Shown piece after piece: positions 18,339 through 27,672 of a DNA stretch of 64,000 bases. The translations under genes were made by a program, and so were the position numbers. Source of the DNA: Winogradskyella helgolandensis (lineage in GTDB: Bacteria > Bacteroidota > Bacteroidia > Flavobacteriales > Flavobacteriaceae). How positions within the stretch are numbered: position 1 is the stretch's first letter; each line of letters begins with the position of its first letter. The notes below the pieces were generated by a model that was given only the letters and a program-made list of their open reading frames with translations, was not told the DNA's origin and searched no databases. The DNA is taken from the NCBI RefSeq assembly GCF_013404085.1, contig NZ_JABFHO010000001.1:2987001-3051000 (forward strand), in the 5' to 3' direction.

Positions 18339-19676
18339 TTATATGTTTAGAATGTAGGGGCGTAAGATTTTTTGAATATCAACACTGTTTTTCTGCGGAA
18401 TGAGAAAGGCATTCAAGTCATCCATATGATTAATCTGTGAATCTTTATCTACAAATCCATAGCCCAGATAATCTCCATCTTTAATCATAACGAAGGCCTC
18501 TTCATTCGGATTTCTACCTTTTTCTCTCAATATAAAATCTTCCTTCTGATTAGACATATCATGTATGGCTTCAAGAACTCTATTGTTATAAGCTTCAACA
18601 GATTCTTCGTTTCTACACACGCCTTTACAGTTTTTAATGCTGTAATGTGAACATTCGGCAACGGCTTCCTGCAAATGACAATATTTAGGACACAAATTAT
18701 GTTTCTCACATATCTTTTCCATATAAGAGCGTACATCTCTCACGTTAAAAAAGGTAATAATGGGATTTGGTGTTAATCGTCCTTTATTACTCGCTAAGTG
18801 CAAAATGCCACTTCGATCTTCATAAGAAAAAATTGCAACGGTTTGAACGGTTCGCTTTGCTACTTTATTATATATTGGAAAGTGGTGCTTAATGGCTGCA
18901 TCTTCCATAAGAAGTGCTATTAATTCGCTACCCGAACTTTCAAAATCAATATCGCGCGTTTCTCTCACCATATCTTGTGCCTTTTTTGTTTTACTATAAA
19001 AATGGCTGAGCACTCTTTTTTTGATGTTAATAGCTTTGCCTACATAAATAACAACTCCCTTTTTATCCTTAAAGTAATATATACCTGCGGTATCTGGCAA
19101 AGCTTCAAACGTTTCTTTAGGTAGGTTAGGAGGTAAGGTCGCTTCTTTAGAATTCTTATTTAAAAACTCCTTAAAAACATCTGAAGCTTCGGGTTGTTGT
19201 AATAGTAATTCAAATAGAATGGTTGTGGCTTCTGCATCGCCTCTGGCTCTGTGTCTTCCCACTAAATTAATCTCTAAAGCGCTGCATAGCTTCCCGAGAC
19301 TGTAAGATCGATGTCCTGGTAATAAGCGACGCGATAAACGGACAGTACAAAGTTTCTTTCTAGTGAATTCTAAACCGATTCTGCTAAATTCTCCACTAAT
19401 GACTTTATAATCGAAATTAACGTTGTGCGCCACAAATATGGCACCTTCTGTAATGTTTAGAATGTCTTCTGCAACTTCTGCAAACCGCGGAGCGTCAGCA
19501 ACCATATGGTCATCGATTCCGGTGAGTGCGGTAATGTGTTGAGGGATGTAAGTTTCCGGATTTATTAATGATGTAAACTCATCTATTACGGTATCTCCGT
19601 TAAATTTAAAAATTGAAATCTCAGTCATGCGATTGCTCTGTCCTGTGGTTTCAACATCAATAATGGTGTAAATCAT
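18339..19676 (-). CDS. DnaQ-like exonuclease fused to UvrC-type GIY-YIG nuclease
   Basis: 445 residues. Residues 1-165 are a DEDDh 3'-5' exonuclease: DVETTG with the first Asp-Glu, HNVNFDYKV in the middle, and HRARGDAEAT with the final His-Asp. Residues about 190-280 are a GIY-YIG domain (GIYYFKDKKGVVIYVGKA...KKRVLSHF), as in the UvrC N-terminus and Cho. A C-terminal stretch with a Cys-rich patch (about 330-360: CEKHNLCPKYCHL, CKGVCRN) follows. Such fusions are known in several phyla and are usually annotated as a DNA polymerase III epsilon homologue. A role in DNA repair is likely. Confidence 0.9.
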   Translation of the reverse strand: MIYTIIDVETTGQSNRMTEISIFKFNGDTVIDEFTSLINPETYIPQHITALTGIDDHMVADAPRFAEVAEDILNITEGAIFVAHNVNFDYKVISGEFSRIGLEFTRKKLCTVRLSRRLLPGHRSYSLGKLCSALEINLVGRHRARGDAEATTILFELLLQQPEASDVFKEFLNKNSKEATLPPNLPKETFEALPDTAGIYYFKDKKGVVIYVGKAINIKKRVLSHFYSKTKKAQDMVRETRDIDFESSGSELIALLMEDAAIKHHFPIYNKVAKRTVQTVAIFSYEDRSGILHLASNKGRLTPNPIITFFNVRDVRSYMEKICEKHNLCPKYCHLQEAVAECSHYSIKNCKGVCRNEESVEAYNNRVLEAIHDMSNQKEDFILREKGRNPNEEAFVMIKDGDYLGYGFVDKDSQINHMDDLNAFLIPQKNSVDIQKILRPYILNI

Positions 19677-19807
19677 GCGTTTTCGCTTGCTTTTATGTTT
19701 TGCATTAATTTATCTATGGATTGTGTTAATCTGTGTTCAATACTTCCTGTAAATTTACAATAGTAGATCAAAGTGATGTACTTTATTAACTTAAAAATAT
19801 AGAAATT

Positions 19808-20008
19808 ATGTCTAAACCATGGCAAGATAAAGCAAAAGGCAATTGGAATATTGCAAAAGGAAAATTAAAACAAAAGTGGGGAGAGCTCACAGATGACGAT
19901 CTAGATTACCAAGAAGGTAAGGAGGACGAAGTTGTTGGCCGTATTCAAAAGAAAACAGGCGAAACAAAAGAGAACGTCAATAGCTTCTTAAATGATTTAA
20001 AGTTTTAA
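19808..20008 (+). CDS. CsbD-family stress protein
   Basis: 66 residues. The sequence WQDKAKGNWNIAKGKLKQKWG, then LDYQEGKEDEVVGRIQKKTG, is the hallmark of the CsbD family, small hydrophilic helical proteins induced by general stress. The biochemical role is unknown in the family. A candidate TAAATTTA promoter element lies near 19753. A strong hairpin terminator follows, so the gene is monocistronic. Confidence 0.9.
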   Translation: MSKPWQDKAKGNWNIAKGKLKQKWGELTDDDLDYQEGKEDEVVGRIQKKTGETKENVNSFLNDLKF

Positions 20009-20029
20009 AACTCCCTCGTTTTAAAACAA

Positions 20030-20060
20030 CAGAAAATCCTGATTAACTCAGGATTTTCTG
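20030..20060 (+). terminator. Terminator of csbD-like gene
   Basis: An inverted repeat, CAGAAAATCCTGA with its complement TCAGGATTTTCTG, brackets a short loop about 20 bp after the csbD-like stop. The stem is strong, though no long T-run follows. Confidence 0.65.
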
Positions 20061-20332
20061 CGCTCCAGACCACAGCTATTCAGCGTGTTCCCGTGCTTCT
20101 CTAAGAAACTGATGGTATTTAATTTAATTAGACTTACTACAATGACAACAATAATTAGGTAATAGCGTATTTGGTGTTGTTTAACATAAGCTTAACCTCA
20201 ATTTATTGCATATATGTAAGTAAAACACTACATTATAAGTAGTTCAAGTATTGTACCCCAAAATCAATAAGTTTAACCAAACCCCAAACCTATGATGCCC
20301 AAAATCAAGTTTAATTATCAAAAAAGTCCATC

Positions 20333-20383
20333 ACTATTTTAGTATGGCTTTGAATGTAATATCTCCGACTCCATTAAAATAGT
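20333..20383 (+). other. Leader hairpin upstream of HPF-like gene
   Basis: ACTATTTTAGTATGG (20333-20347) pairs with CCATTAAAATAGT (20371-20383), 13 pairs with a 2-nt bulge and a 23-nt loop. It lies 35 bp before the ATG at 20418, within a 409-bp stretch without any other gene. It could be a 5'-leader RNA structure or a protein-binding palindrome. Confidence 0.45.
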
Positions 20384-20417
20384 ACTTAAAATTTAACATT
20401 TTAAAACATATAGGATC

Positions 20418-20816
20418 ATGAGAATTCAATTTAATACTACTCAACTTACCTCTAATCAAACCATACATATTACTGAAAAAGACGTAACTTATTTTACAGG
20501 TCTAATTGCATATAGATTAGAGCATTATATATACAATATCACTATTATAAATGTTCATCTATCGTATGTTATTAATTCCGTAAATAAATTGCACAGCATT
20601 TGTTGTGTATTAAACGCTAAATTTGAAGGCCAAAATCAACATTCTATTAGATTTGAGGCTTGTAATGCCAATATTGTATTAGCGTTATTGCATGGCATAG
20701 ATCAACTTAAGTTTTCATTAATTCAAAATATTAAGGTGAGAGCGGATGCATTACCTAGCGACGAACGCATTTTTAATATCCGGAAGCGACTTAAGCAAGT
20801 CGCCTTGCCAACTTAA
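20418..20816 (+). CDS. Divergent HPF/RaiA-like ribosome-associated protein
   Basis: 132 residues. The order of elements matches Bacteroidota HPF/RaiA-type proteins: an opening strand IQFNT, a helix, then ITIINVHLS (family: itRVEVHLS), then CCVLNAKFEGQNQHSIRF (family: cxlEARlxGxxpiaVt), then a second helix ending IDQLKFSL (family: idKLKxxL). Known members bind the 30S subunit and stabilise idle ribosomes. Many usual acidic and basic residues are changed, so function may differ. It ends close to the convergent nucleotidase gene with no terminator in between. Confidence 0.6.
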   Translation: MRIQFNTTQLTSNQTIHITEKDVTYFTGLIAYRLEHYIYNITIINVHLSYVINSVNKLHSICCVLNAKFEGQNQHSIRFEACNANIVLALLHGIDQLKFSLIQNIKVRADALPSDERIFNIRKRLKQVALPT

Positions 20817-20855
20817 TTCGATTTTTTGTAAGATTGAAACTATGTATGTGTTTCT

Positions 20856-21377
20856 TTAAAGCAAAAGTTTGGCAATATCTTCCCAAGTGGCCACTCTATT
20901 GTATCCTGTATCATTTACGTTATGAGGGGAATTGAACAATAAAGTGTCTCCTTGAAACTTTTCTAAATTATATGATCTGTCATCAATAAGGACATCTCCA
21001 TTTAATATAAATTTATCACCGCACATAATACGATGCTGCCATGTAATGAAAGGCATATGCTCATCTAACCACTCGCTTTTCTCAAATAGTGAATTCGGAA
21101 ATTGAGTTGCTGCTGTTGCAATGTAGACTTCATGTCTATTATAGAGCGCTTCCATAACTAATATACTGTCTTTAATAGGTTTTAAGTCTCTAAAAAAACC
21201 AGGTTGCAAGGCGTGTTGTCTAATACTTTCTTGATGTACTTTTGGGACATTATGCCACATTTCGCCAGAAGAAATTTGAGAAATACATAATTCTTGTTGA
21301 TGCTCTTTATTGTATAATTCTATGTGTTTACCGTAAGTGTCTGCGAGGACGTCGTCCATGTCTACGAATATTGTCAT
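20856..21377 (-). CDS. 5'(3')-deoxyribonucleotidase (HAD superfamily)
   Basis: 173 residues. The N-terminal DMDDVLADT motif supplies the catalytic Asp pair of HAD phosphatases, and the C-terminal DVLIDDRSYN supplies the motif IV acids. Length and motif spacing match the NT5C-type 5'(3')-deoxyribonucleotidases, which dephosphorylate dNMPs in the cytoplasm. The Lys of motif III probably lies in the segment before GDVLIDD. The gene stands alone on this strand, tail-to-tail with the HPF-like gene. Confidence 0.88.
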   Translation of the reverse strand: MTIFVDMDDVLADTYGKHIELYNKEHQQELCISQISSGEMWHNVPKVHQESIRQHALQPGFFRDLKPIKDSILVMEALYNRHEVYIATAATQFPNSLFEKSEWLDEHMPFITWQHRIMCGDKFILNGDVLIDDRSYNLEKFQGDTLLFNSPHNVNDTGYNRVATWEDIAKLLL

Positions 21378-21662
21378 TTTTGGTTTTCTACGAAGGTCTT
21401 AATAATAGTGAGAAGAAACAATAGAGGAGAGGATAATTTAATAGTTACTTAATATTTTGGTGGCTGCAGCTCTTTTGTCTTTTCTGCGTTCGAATTTAGC
21501 TCTGTAAATATAAAAATATTAAACTTTTTTTTAAATCATAAAATTCCACAAAAAAATGATTATTAAAAGAGTTCATGTTATGAAAGCAAAAAGCTCATAA
21601 ATAAATTATTTATAAGCTTTTCACAATACTTACCAAAATGAGGGTTTTAGCTCACCTATATT

Positions 21663-22589
21663 TTAGTTCTCTGAAGTCCCAGAAGCTGATATGGTTTGCA
21701 GCGCTTGAGACATCATTTCTAAAGTGTCGTTATTTTCAGTTATACCATGTCTTTCCCCTATATAAAATGGATTATTATATATAATGTTGACATCACCATC
21801 ACTATTTTCATAAATCAACATTTTTTGGGGTAAGTCTAAAGCTGTAGTTCTTGATTCTGACATTAATGGTGTTCCTACTGCCGGATTTCCGAAAATTATT
21901 AATTTGGTAGGTAGTAACTCCATAGCAACACTTTGAGCATTAGCTTGGTGATCTAACTCTGCAATAACTGACACTGCGTCTAAACTGTTTAAGGTATCTA
22001 AAATTAAATTATAGGTTGTATTGAAGTCGTTCGTACTCGTCACAGAAATAATTCCGTCGTTTAATATGGGAGGCGATGAATTTATAACAACATCTTTATC
22101 TGTTGCGTTATTTACAATGGTAACAAGTGCATTGGCTATCATATCTGTTGTTGAAACATTACTTAAACCATGTCTGTTAACTAAGTAGTCGATAGAATTA
22201 TATGCCACAATAGTATCTCCATTATCATCAGTAAATACGGTAATGCGTTGCGGTAAGTCTAATCCTGCAGAACTGTTATTTTGCAATAGTGGCGTTCCTA
22301 ATGTTGGATTCCCAAAGTATACGGTACGTGTAAAATCTAATTCTAAGCCGACGTTCTGAGCGTTTTCAGAATGATTAACTTCTGCGATAATACTAATGTT
22401 CTCATTACTATTTAACTGAGATATAATGTTGTCGTAAATATCGGAAGGAGACGCATCAGTTTCTACGTATCCAATACCTTCTGTATTTGGAGAATTATTA
22501 TTACTTAAATTGTTTTTATCATCATCCTTGCAGGCTGAAAATAATAGTGACAAACAACATAGTATTGACATAAATTTTAATGTTTTCAT
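21663..22589 (-). CDS. Lipoprotein with two DUF302 domains
   Basis: 308 residues. The signal peptide has a lipobox (LLFSAC, Cys at about residue 20) followed by an Asp/Asn-rich linker. Two homologous halves (about 50-165 and 180-300) each contain a DUF302 pattern: ISIIAEVNHSENAQ / VSVIAELDHQANAQ, FGNPTLGTPLL / FGNPAVGTPLM, and GLDLPQRITVF / ALDLPQKMLIY. DUF302 has no settled biochemical role. Proteins usually carry one copy, so this is an internal duplication. A TACATTTG promoter box lies at 22648-22641. Confidence 0.88.
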   Translation of the reverse strand: MKTLKFMSILCCLSLLFSACKDDDKNNLSNNNSPNTEGIGYVETDASPSDIYDNIISQLNSNENISIIAEVNHSENAQNVGLELDFTRTVYFGNPTLGTPLLQNNSSAGLDLPQRITVFTDDNGDTIVAYNSIDYLVNRHGLSNVSTTDMIANALVTIVNNATDKDVVINSSPPILNDGIISVTSTNDFNTTYNLILDTLNSLDAVSVIAELDHQANAQSVAMELLPTKLIIFGNPAVGTPLMSESRTTALDLPQKMLIYENSDGDVNIIYNNPFYIGERHGITENNDTLEMMSQALQTISASGTSEN

Positions 22590-22640
22590 AACTTCTATTT
22601 TAAATTAATCTTTTCATGATTATTAATCATAAAATCAACT

Positions 22641-22648
22641 CAAATGTA
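22641..22648 (-). promoter_or_regulatory. -7 box of DUF302 lipoprotein gene
   Basis: Minus-strand TACATTTG, a perfect TAnnTTTG match about 52 nt upstream of the start codon. No clear -33 TTG. Confidence 0.45.
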
Positions 22649-22795
22649 AGGATTACAGCCTGTTGGTCTTGACTTAAAACAACAAAGTCTTGATGCTTTT
22701 AAGAAAGGTTAAATCTATCTTAATTGATTTATATCTACCAAATTTGTACATGAAAATCGTAACTTTATACTTCAAATTAATTCGAATAAAACATT

Positions 22796-23890
22796 ATGCA
22801 AACACAACATTTATTAACTCCCTATCATAAAAATATTACTTTAAAAAACCGTGTTGTTATGGCACCGATGACGCGCAGTCGTGCGGATAACAACGAGAAA
22901 GTACCTACAGATGACTTGCAAGGTTTGTATTACGAACAGCGTGCTTCGGCCGGTTTAATTATTACAGAAGGTTCTCAGGTTTCCAAGGAAGCTGTAGGTT
23001 ATATTAATACTCCTGGTATTCATTCTAAAGCGCAAGTGGAAGGGTGGAAAACGGTTACCAAACGTGTTCACGACAAAGGAGGTACTATTTTTATTCAACT
23101 TTGGCATGTTGGCCGAATTTCGCATCCCGATTTTCACGATGGAGCGTTGCCTGTATCTGCTTCTGCTATTAACCCAAATGCGCAGTCATTTACTCCCAAC
23201 GGCTTTAAGGATACGGTAACTCCAAAAGCGATGACTGCTGGTGATATTAAACGCACCGTTAATGATTTTAAAAATGCGGCTGCCAATGCTGTGGAAGCCG
23301 GATTTGATGGTATTGAATTACATTCGTCTAATGGGTATTTATTTCAGCAGTTTTTTAATGGTTGTTCTAACATCAGAACAGATGAATATGGTGGCTCTAT
23401 TACAAACAGAGCGCGTTTCTTTTTTGAGGTGCTAGACGCTATGAAAACGGTGATTCCTCAAGAAAAAATTGGAGTACGTTTTAATCCGTCGTTAAACGGT
23501 TTATTTGGAATTACGGTAGATGAAGAGACCATTCCGACGTTTGAATATATTATAAAAAAACTGAATGACTATAATTTGGCTTATGTGCATTTGTCAGAAC
23601 CGTTCACCGATGTCTCTGATGTGCCGTTTACTGTTACTGATATTGCGAAGCATTTTCGTCCGTTGTATAATGGGACATTGATGATTAATACTAATTTTGA
23701 TCAAGAGAAAGGTAACAAAGTTATTGCTGATGGTGATGCGGATTTAGTGGCTTATGGAAAGCCTTTTATTTCTAATCCGGATTTGGTAGAGCGTTTTGAG
23801 AAGCATTTAGAATTAGCGGATTGGGATAAGGGTACGTTTTATACTCCTGGTAAAAAGGGGTATACGGATTATCCGTTTGCTACTGAGTAA
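22796..23890 (+). CDS. Old yellow enzyme-family ene-reductase
   Basis: 364 residues, a full-length FMN-dependent TIM barrel. It reduces the C=C bond of alpha,beta-unsaturated carbonyls with NAD(P)H. Visible are NRVVMAPMTRSRA near the N-terminus, QLWHVGRISH, the substrate His/Asn pair and Tyr in ELHSSNGYLFQQFF, RTDEYGGSITNRARF and the FMN-phosphate strand near DADLVAYGKPFISNPDLV. It is monocistronic and followed by a hairpin terminator. A CAAATTTG box (seven of eight) lies at 22739-22746. Confidence 0.94.
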   Translation: MQTQHLLTPYHKNITLKNRVVMAPMTRSRADNNEKVPTDDLQGLYYEQRASAGLIITEGSQVSKEAVGYINTPGIHSKAQVEGWKTVTKRVHDKGGTIFIQLWHVGRISHPDFHDGALPVSASAINPNAQSFTPNGFKDTVTPKAMTAGDIKRTVNDFKNAAANAVEAGFDGIELHSSNGYLFQQFFNGCSNIRTDEYGGSITNRARFFFEVLDAMKTVIPQEKIGVRFNPSLNGLFGITVDEETIPTFEYIIKKLNDYNLAYVHLSEPFTDVSDVPFTVTDIAKHFRPLYNGTLMINTNFDQEKGNKVIADGDADLVAYGKPFISNPDLVERFEKHLELADWDKGTFYTPGKKGYTDYPFATE

Positions 23891-23916
23891 TTGTGGTTTG
23901 TTTTGATATAAGAATT

Positions 23917-23953
23917 GGCATTGTAGAGCTTTTGTTTTGCGATGCCTTTTTTT
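23917..23953 (+). terminator. Probable terminator of ene-reductase gene
   Basis: GGCATTG (23917) pairs with CGATGCC (23940-23946), with one T-G pair, and is followed by seven T. The loop is long (16 nt), so confidence is moderate. Confidence 0.55.
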
Positions 23954-23954
23954 A

Positions 23955-24205
23955 TTTGTTCATTTTGCCTTGATGCAAAACGAACCAAAAGATCAAAACG
24001 ATTTGTTAGGAAATTACTCATGGGTTTCTATTGTTTAGGTTTGGAATTCGTGAATGCTATCGCATTTGTCTACGCGCCATTCGCTGAGGCATTAATATTT
24101 TAAGTTTTTTTTAGACCTATATTTTCAATACTTGATATTGTAAATTAACTCTATTCTTAGCTCATTATTTCTGAAAATCGTTGGTTCCGACGCTGTCGGA
24201 ATTTG
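23955..24205. repeat. Probable interspersed repeat remnant, no gene
   Basis: This part of the 529-bp gap after the ene-reductase holds TTGCCTTGATGCAAAACGAA followed by CCAAAAGATCAAAACGA. From memory this wording recurs between genes in Bacteroidota. It also holds a perfect short hairpin TTCCGAC-GCT-GTCGGAA at 24185-24201. Open frames here have no coding character. Genome-wide copy number cannot be tested from one window. Confidence 0.4.
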
Positions 24206-24419
24206 GGTGTTGATTGTTTGCTTGCTGTTTGTTTTTGTTTGTTTCTTGATGTCTCTTTTAGCTTCACAAATTTTTAACTTTGCTACTTCACCATCACATA
24301 GATTAAACAAAAAAATCAAAACCCAAAACAGCGCTTATTATACCTGCTACTATTGTGGTTTTGATTGTATTTATTCTATATAGTGCTTAAACGTACGACG
24401 ATTTAAGTACAGCTTTAAA

Positions 24420-24713
24420 CTAATTGTCTTTAGTGTTTTCAATATCTAGCTCTAAATTTTCATTATGTTCACTCCCTAAGCTGTGATGTCTATTTTCTTC
24501 ATCTGGATATCTCTCATTAGTTAATGGTCTTGCATTTCTACCTCCTGGGATATCTAGATTTTTTGCTGCGAAATCAGGCTCATTTTCACGCTTTTTAAGT
24601 ATTTCGTCATCTCCATTATCTTGTCTTAAGTTTCCAGCTTTATCTCCTAACATCTTTTCATCTTCTTTGGTAATATCTGAATTGTACTCTGCTTTTTTGT
24701 CTTCGCTTTTCAT
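24420..24713 (-). CDS. Small hydrophilic, probably disordered protein
   Basis: 97 residues, almost entirely charged and polar (Glu, Asp, Lys, Asn), with no signal peptide or hydrophobic core. Short pieces such as EDEKMLGDKAGNLR, LDIPGGRNARPLTNER and DEENRHHSLG look like linear motifs in a disordered chain. Similar small hydrophilic proteins in Bacteroidota are often stress-linked, but I cannot assign a function. The gene is isolated by long noncoding stretches on both sides. Confidence 0.6.
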   Translation of the reverse strand: MKSEDKKAEYNSDITKEDEKMLGDKAGNLRQDNGDDEILKKRENEPDFAAKNLDIPGGRNARPLTNERYPDEENRHHSLGSEHNENLELDIENTKDN

Positions 24714-25155
24714 ATCTATTTTATTTTTTAAGTCTATCCAAATTTAAAATTAAGTTACCTAGTCTATTGACTTATAAGATTAAAATCTTGATGGTTTTAA
24801 TGATTACAAGTTTATTATTTTAGAAAGTTGCGATTCTATTAATGCTTTGAGAGCATGGTCTACGAGACTTTAGAAGGCGCTATCTGAATGAATATTTTTA
24901 GGAAATCTCAATTATGGGAATACTAAATTTCTGTATTAATATTTTTCCTTCTTGATAATTATCGGAATCGTAAAGTGAAAGTAGTTATTAGATTCTAGTC
25001 AATATTTGTTGTACTTTGTTGGGGTGCAATCCCTCATAAGGCCTGATCACGACAATTTATATATTGAATTCGGTACTAAAATTGATTGAGCTTTTCAGCT
25101 TCGTAAGTGCTAAATAAAAGACGATTTTAAAAACTAACAAATACTTAAACCGCCT
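24714..25155. other. 442-bp region upstream of ATP-grasp operon, nothing identified
   Basis: No coding frame with plausible features and no convincing TAnnTTTG box with a -33 partner. The closest is GTACTTTG near 25013. The promoter of the operon that begins at 25156 must lie here but I cannot place it. Confidence 0.4.
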
Positions 25156-26595
25156 ATGCCAAAACTAGATTTCTCCGCTTATGACACTAAAGGTTTTTAT
25201 GACGAAATGTTTGATGAAAACAATAACGTTAGACCTAATTACAAACTATTTGCCGAACGCTTGCAAAGTTTAAGTCAGAAGAAGTTAAATACACTGCAAC
25301 ATGCTACAGATCGCGCTCAGCTTTCTTTAGGAATGACATTTAATGTTTACAGTGATAATCAAGGAGTAGAGCGGATTCTTCATTTAGATATTATCCCCAG
25401 AATTATTGGCAGTGACGAATGGACGCAACTCGAAAAAGGGTTACAACAACGTATCAAAGCGCTTAACCTTTTTATTCAAGATATCTATAATGATCAAAAA
25501 GTTATTAAGGACAAAATTATTCCTAAGGAAATGATTTTATCGAGTGCCTCTTATTTAAAGGAGTTGGAAGGTTTTAAACCACCAAAAGATATTTGGTGTC
25601 ATATTACGGGGTCTGACTTAATAAAAGGTGGTGATGGTCAGTATTATGTTCTTGAGGACAATCTAAGATGTCCATCTGGCGTATCCTATATGCTTGAAAA
25701 TCGCGAAATCTTAAAACGCACATTTCCTGAGTTATTTGAACAACTCGATGTCAAACCTGTTTATAATTACACGCATACCTTAAGAGATACTTTAGAATCA
25801 CTGGTTGATATAGACAAACCAACAGTTGTAGTGATGACTCCTGGAATGTATAATTCAGCTTATTTTGAACATTCGTATTTGGCCCAACAAATGGGAGCAG
25901 AGTTAGTAGAAGGTCGTGATTTGGTTGTGAAAAATGATATCGTTTATATGATTACCACCAATGGTCTAAAACGGGTGGATGTTATTTACCGTCGTGTGGA
26001 TGATGATTTTATAGATCCAGAAGTCTTTAATAAGAAATCACTACTAGGAACACCAGGACTTTTTAGAGCCTATCTTAAAGGTAATGTGGTTTTGGTTAAC
26101 GCACCAGGCACAGGAGTGGTAGATGATAAAGCTGTTTATGCTTACATTCCAAGAATTATTAAGTATTACTTAGGTGAAGATATGATTTTACCAAATGTAA
26201 AAACTTATATCTGTGATGAAGAATCTGATCGTAAATATGTCATTGAAAACATTGATAAATTGGTCGTGAAGCAAACCGATGCTTCTGGTGGTTATGGCAT
26301 GCTGATTGGTCCTAAATCCACTAAAAAAGAACAAGAAGAATTTATTGCCAAAATTAAAGCGAAGCCAAGAAACTACATTGCACAGCCTATGATTAATTTG
26401 TCTCGCGTACCAACTATTGCGGATAATACTATAGAAGGTCGCCATGTGGATTTAAGACCTTATGCTTTGTATGGAGATGAAGGTATTAAAATTATTCCAG
26501 GCGCATTAACACGTGTGGCTTTAGAAAAAGGCTCTATTGTGGTGAACTCATCACAAGGAGGAGGCAGTAAAGATACTTGGGTTTTAAACAGTTAA
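25156..26595 (+). CDS. Circularly permuted type 2 ATP-grasp protein (COG2308)
   Basis: 479 residues. It belongs to the permuted ATP-grasp family predicted to be a carboxylate-amine (peptide) ligase. Key segments are DLIKGGDGQYYVLEDNLRCP followed by SGVSYMLENR (about 155-190), with acidic and Asn residues suited to metal binding; a Lys plus glycine-rich loop VKQTDASGGYGM (about 373-384); and the conserved end IIPGALTRVALEKGS...SSQGGGSKDTWVL. The next gene, an alpha-E protein, starts 10 bp downstream. A transglutaminase and a metallopeptidase follow. The substrate is unknown. A paralogous copy fused to alpha-E lies at 30618-33170. Confidence 0.92.
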   Translation: MPKLDFSAYDTKGFYDEMFDENNNVRPNYKLFAERLQSLSQKKLNTLQHATDRAQLSLGMTFNVYSDNQGVERILHLDIIPRIIGSDEWTQLEKGLQQRIKALNLFIQDIYNDQKVIKDKIIPKEMILSSASYLKELEGFKPPKDIWCHITGSDLIKGGDGQYYVLEDNLRCPSGVSYMLENREILKRTFPELFEQLDVKPVYNYTHTLRDTLESLVDIDKPTVVVMTPGMYNSAYFEHSYLAQQMGAELVEGRDLVVKNDIVYMITTNGLKRVDVIYRRVDDDFIDPEVFNKKSLLGTPGLFRAYLKGNVVLVNAPGTGVVDDKAVYAYIPRIIKYYLGEDMILPNVKTYICDEESDRKYVIENIDKLVVKQTDASGGYGMLIGPKSTKKEQEEFIAKIKAKPRNYIAQPMINLSRVPTIADNTIEGRHVDLRPYALYGDEGIKIIPGALTRVALEKGSIVVNSSQGGGSKDTWVLNS

Positions 26596-26605
26596 AAAGA
26601 AAATT

Positions 26606-27583
26606 ATGTTAGGCAGAGTCGCAAATACCATATATTGGATGAACAGATATCTTGAACGTGCAGAAAACTATGCGCGTTTTATGGATGTGAATTATAATTT
26701 ATCATTAGAGTTACCACCTAATGAAGTAGAGCAGTGGCAACCGCTTGTTTTAATAACAGGAGATTGGGAACTCTATGAATCGTTATACCCTAAAGTTGAG
26801 AAAAGCAAGGTGATTTATTTTTTAACCTTCGATAAAGAGAACCCGAACTCAATTTTTAATTGTATTTCTAACGCAAGAGAAAATGCTAGAGCTGTCCGTG
26901 CCGAAATTACAAAAGAGGTGTGGGAACAAATTAATGCGCTTTATTATTTAGTTAAAGGTGCCGCAGCTAAAAAGAATCAAACCGATAAAGAATTAAGACG
27001 GTTTTTTACAGATATAAAAAATGGTTGTCAGTTGGTGTATGGAATGTATTATGCGACTATATCTCGTAACGATGGTTGGCATTTTGCCAAATTGGGTCAA
27101 TTAATTGAACGTGCCGATAAAACCTCTCGTGTGTTAGATGCTAAATATCATTTATTATTAAAATCCCCAAAATTAGTGGGATCGTCTTTAGATTTAATTC
27201 AATGGGCCGCCCTTTTAAAATCGGTGAGTGCTTATGATATGTACAGAAAAAAGAATGGAAAACTAACCTCTTCAGGCATTGCTGAATTCTTGATTTTAGA
27301 CACAGAATTTCCAAGATCAATATTAGCGTGTTTACTGAGTGCCGAACGTTGTTTAATTACCTTATCAGGCAGTTCTGTAGGGTTTAGCAACATCGCACAA
27401 AAGAAACTAGGTGTTTTAAAATCACAGTTAGAATATGCCGATATTAATGATATAATTGCCGAAGGTATGCATGAGTATTTAGATGATATTCAGGGTAAGC
27501 TGAACGACATTTCATCTGCTATTTATAATTCGTTCTTTTCTATAGAACCTTATATTCAGCAGCAGTCGCAGAGTCAGCTATAG
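26606..27583 (+). CDS. Alpha-E domain protein (DUF403/COG2307)
   Basis: 325 residues, all-helical. The N-terminus MLGRVANTIYWMNRYLERAENYARFM is the family signature, and ISRNDGWHFAKLGQLIERADKTSRVLD is the second conserved block. Family members are nearly always encoded next to permuted ATP-grasp and transglutaminase genes; their own activity is unknown. The protein ends in a Gln/Ser tail (IQQQSQSQL, residues 317-325) closely resembling the end of the transglutaminase encoded at 29687-30616. It sits between the ATP-grasp gene (10 bp upstream) and the transglutaminase (about 90 bp downstream). Confidence 0.9.
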   Translation: MLGRVANTIYWMNRYLERAENYARFMDVNYNLSLELPPNEVEQWQPLVLITGDWELYESLYPKVEKSKVIYFLTFDKENPNSIFNCISNARENARAVRAEITKEVWEQINALYYLVKGAAAKKNQTDKELRRFFTDIKNGCQLVYGMYYATISRNDGWHFAKLGQLIERADKTSRVLDAKYHLLLKSPKLVGSSLDLIQWAALLKSVSAYDMYRKKNGKLTSSGIAEFLILDTEFPRSILACLLSAERCLITLSGSSVGFSNIAQKKLGVLKSQLEYADINDIIAEGMHEYLDDIQGKLNDISSAIYNSFFSIEPYIQQQSQSQL

Positions 27584-27672
27584 TGATTAGTTTGTAAACC
27601 TTTAGCTCTTGGCTATTCGTTGTTGGTCTTACTTTTTATTGAAATAAGTTAAATTTTAAACGCCGTTAATTA

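Noticed and set aside
24125..24319. Minus-strand open frame after the ene-reductase
   Set aside because: It covers a repeat-like stretch with a short palindrome and has poor, Lys/Thr-rich composition; no start context.
25020..25060. GGGTGCAATCCCTC stretch as a possible riboswitch or small RNA
   Set aside because: Only a three-base-pair stem with no recognisable aptamer consensus; not enough to support a call.
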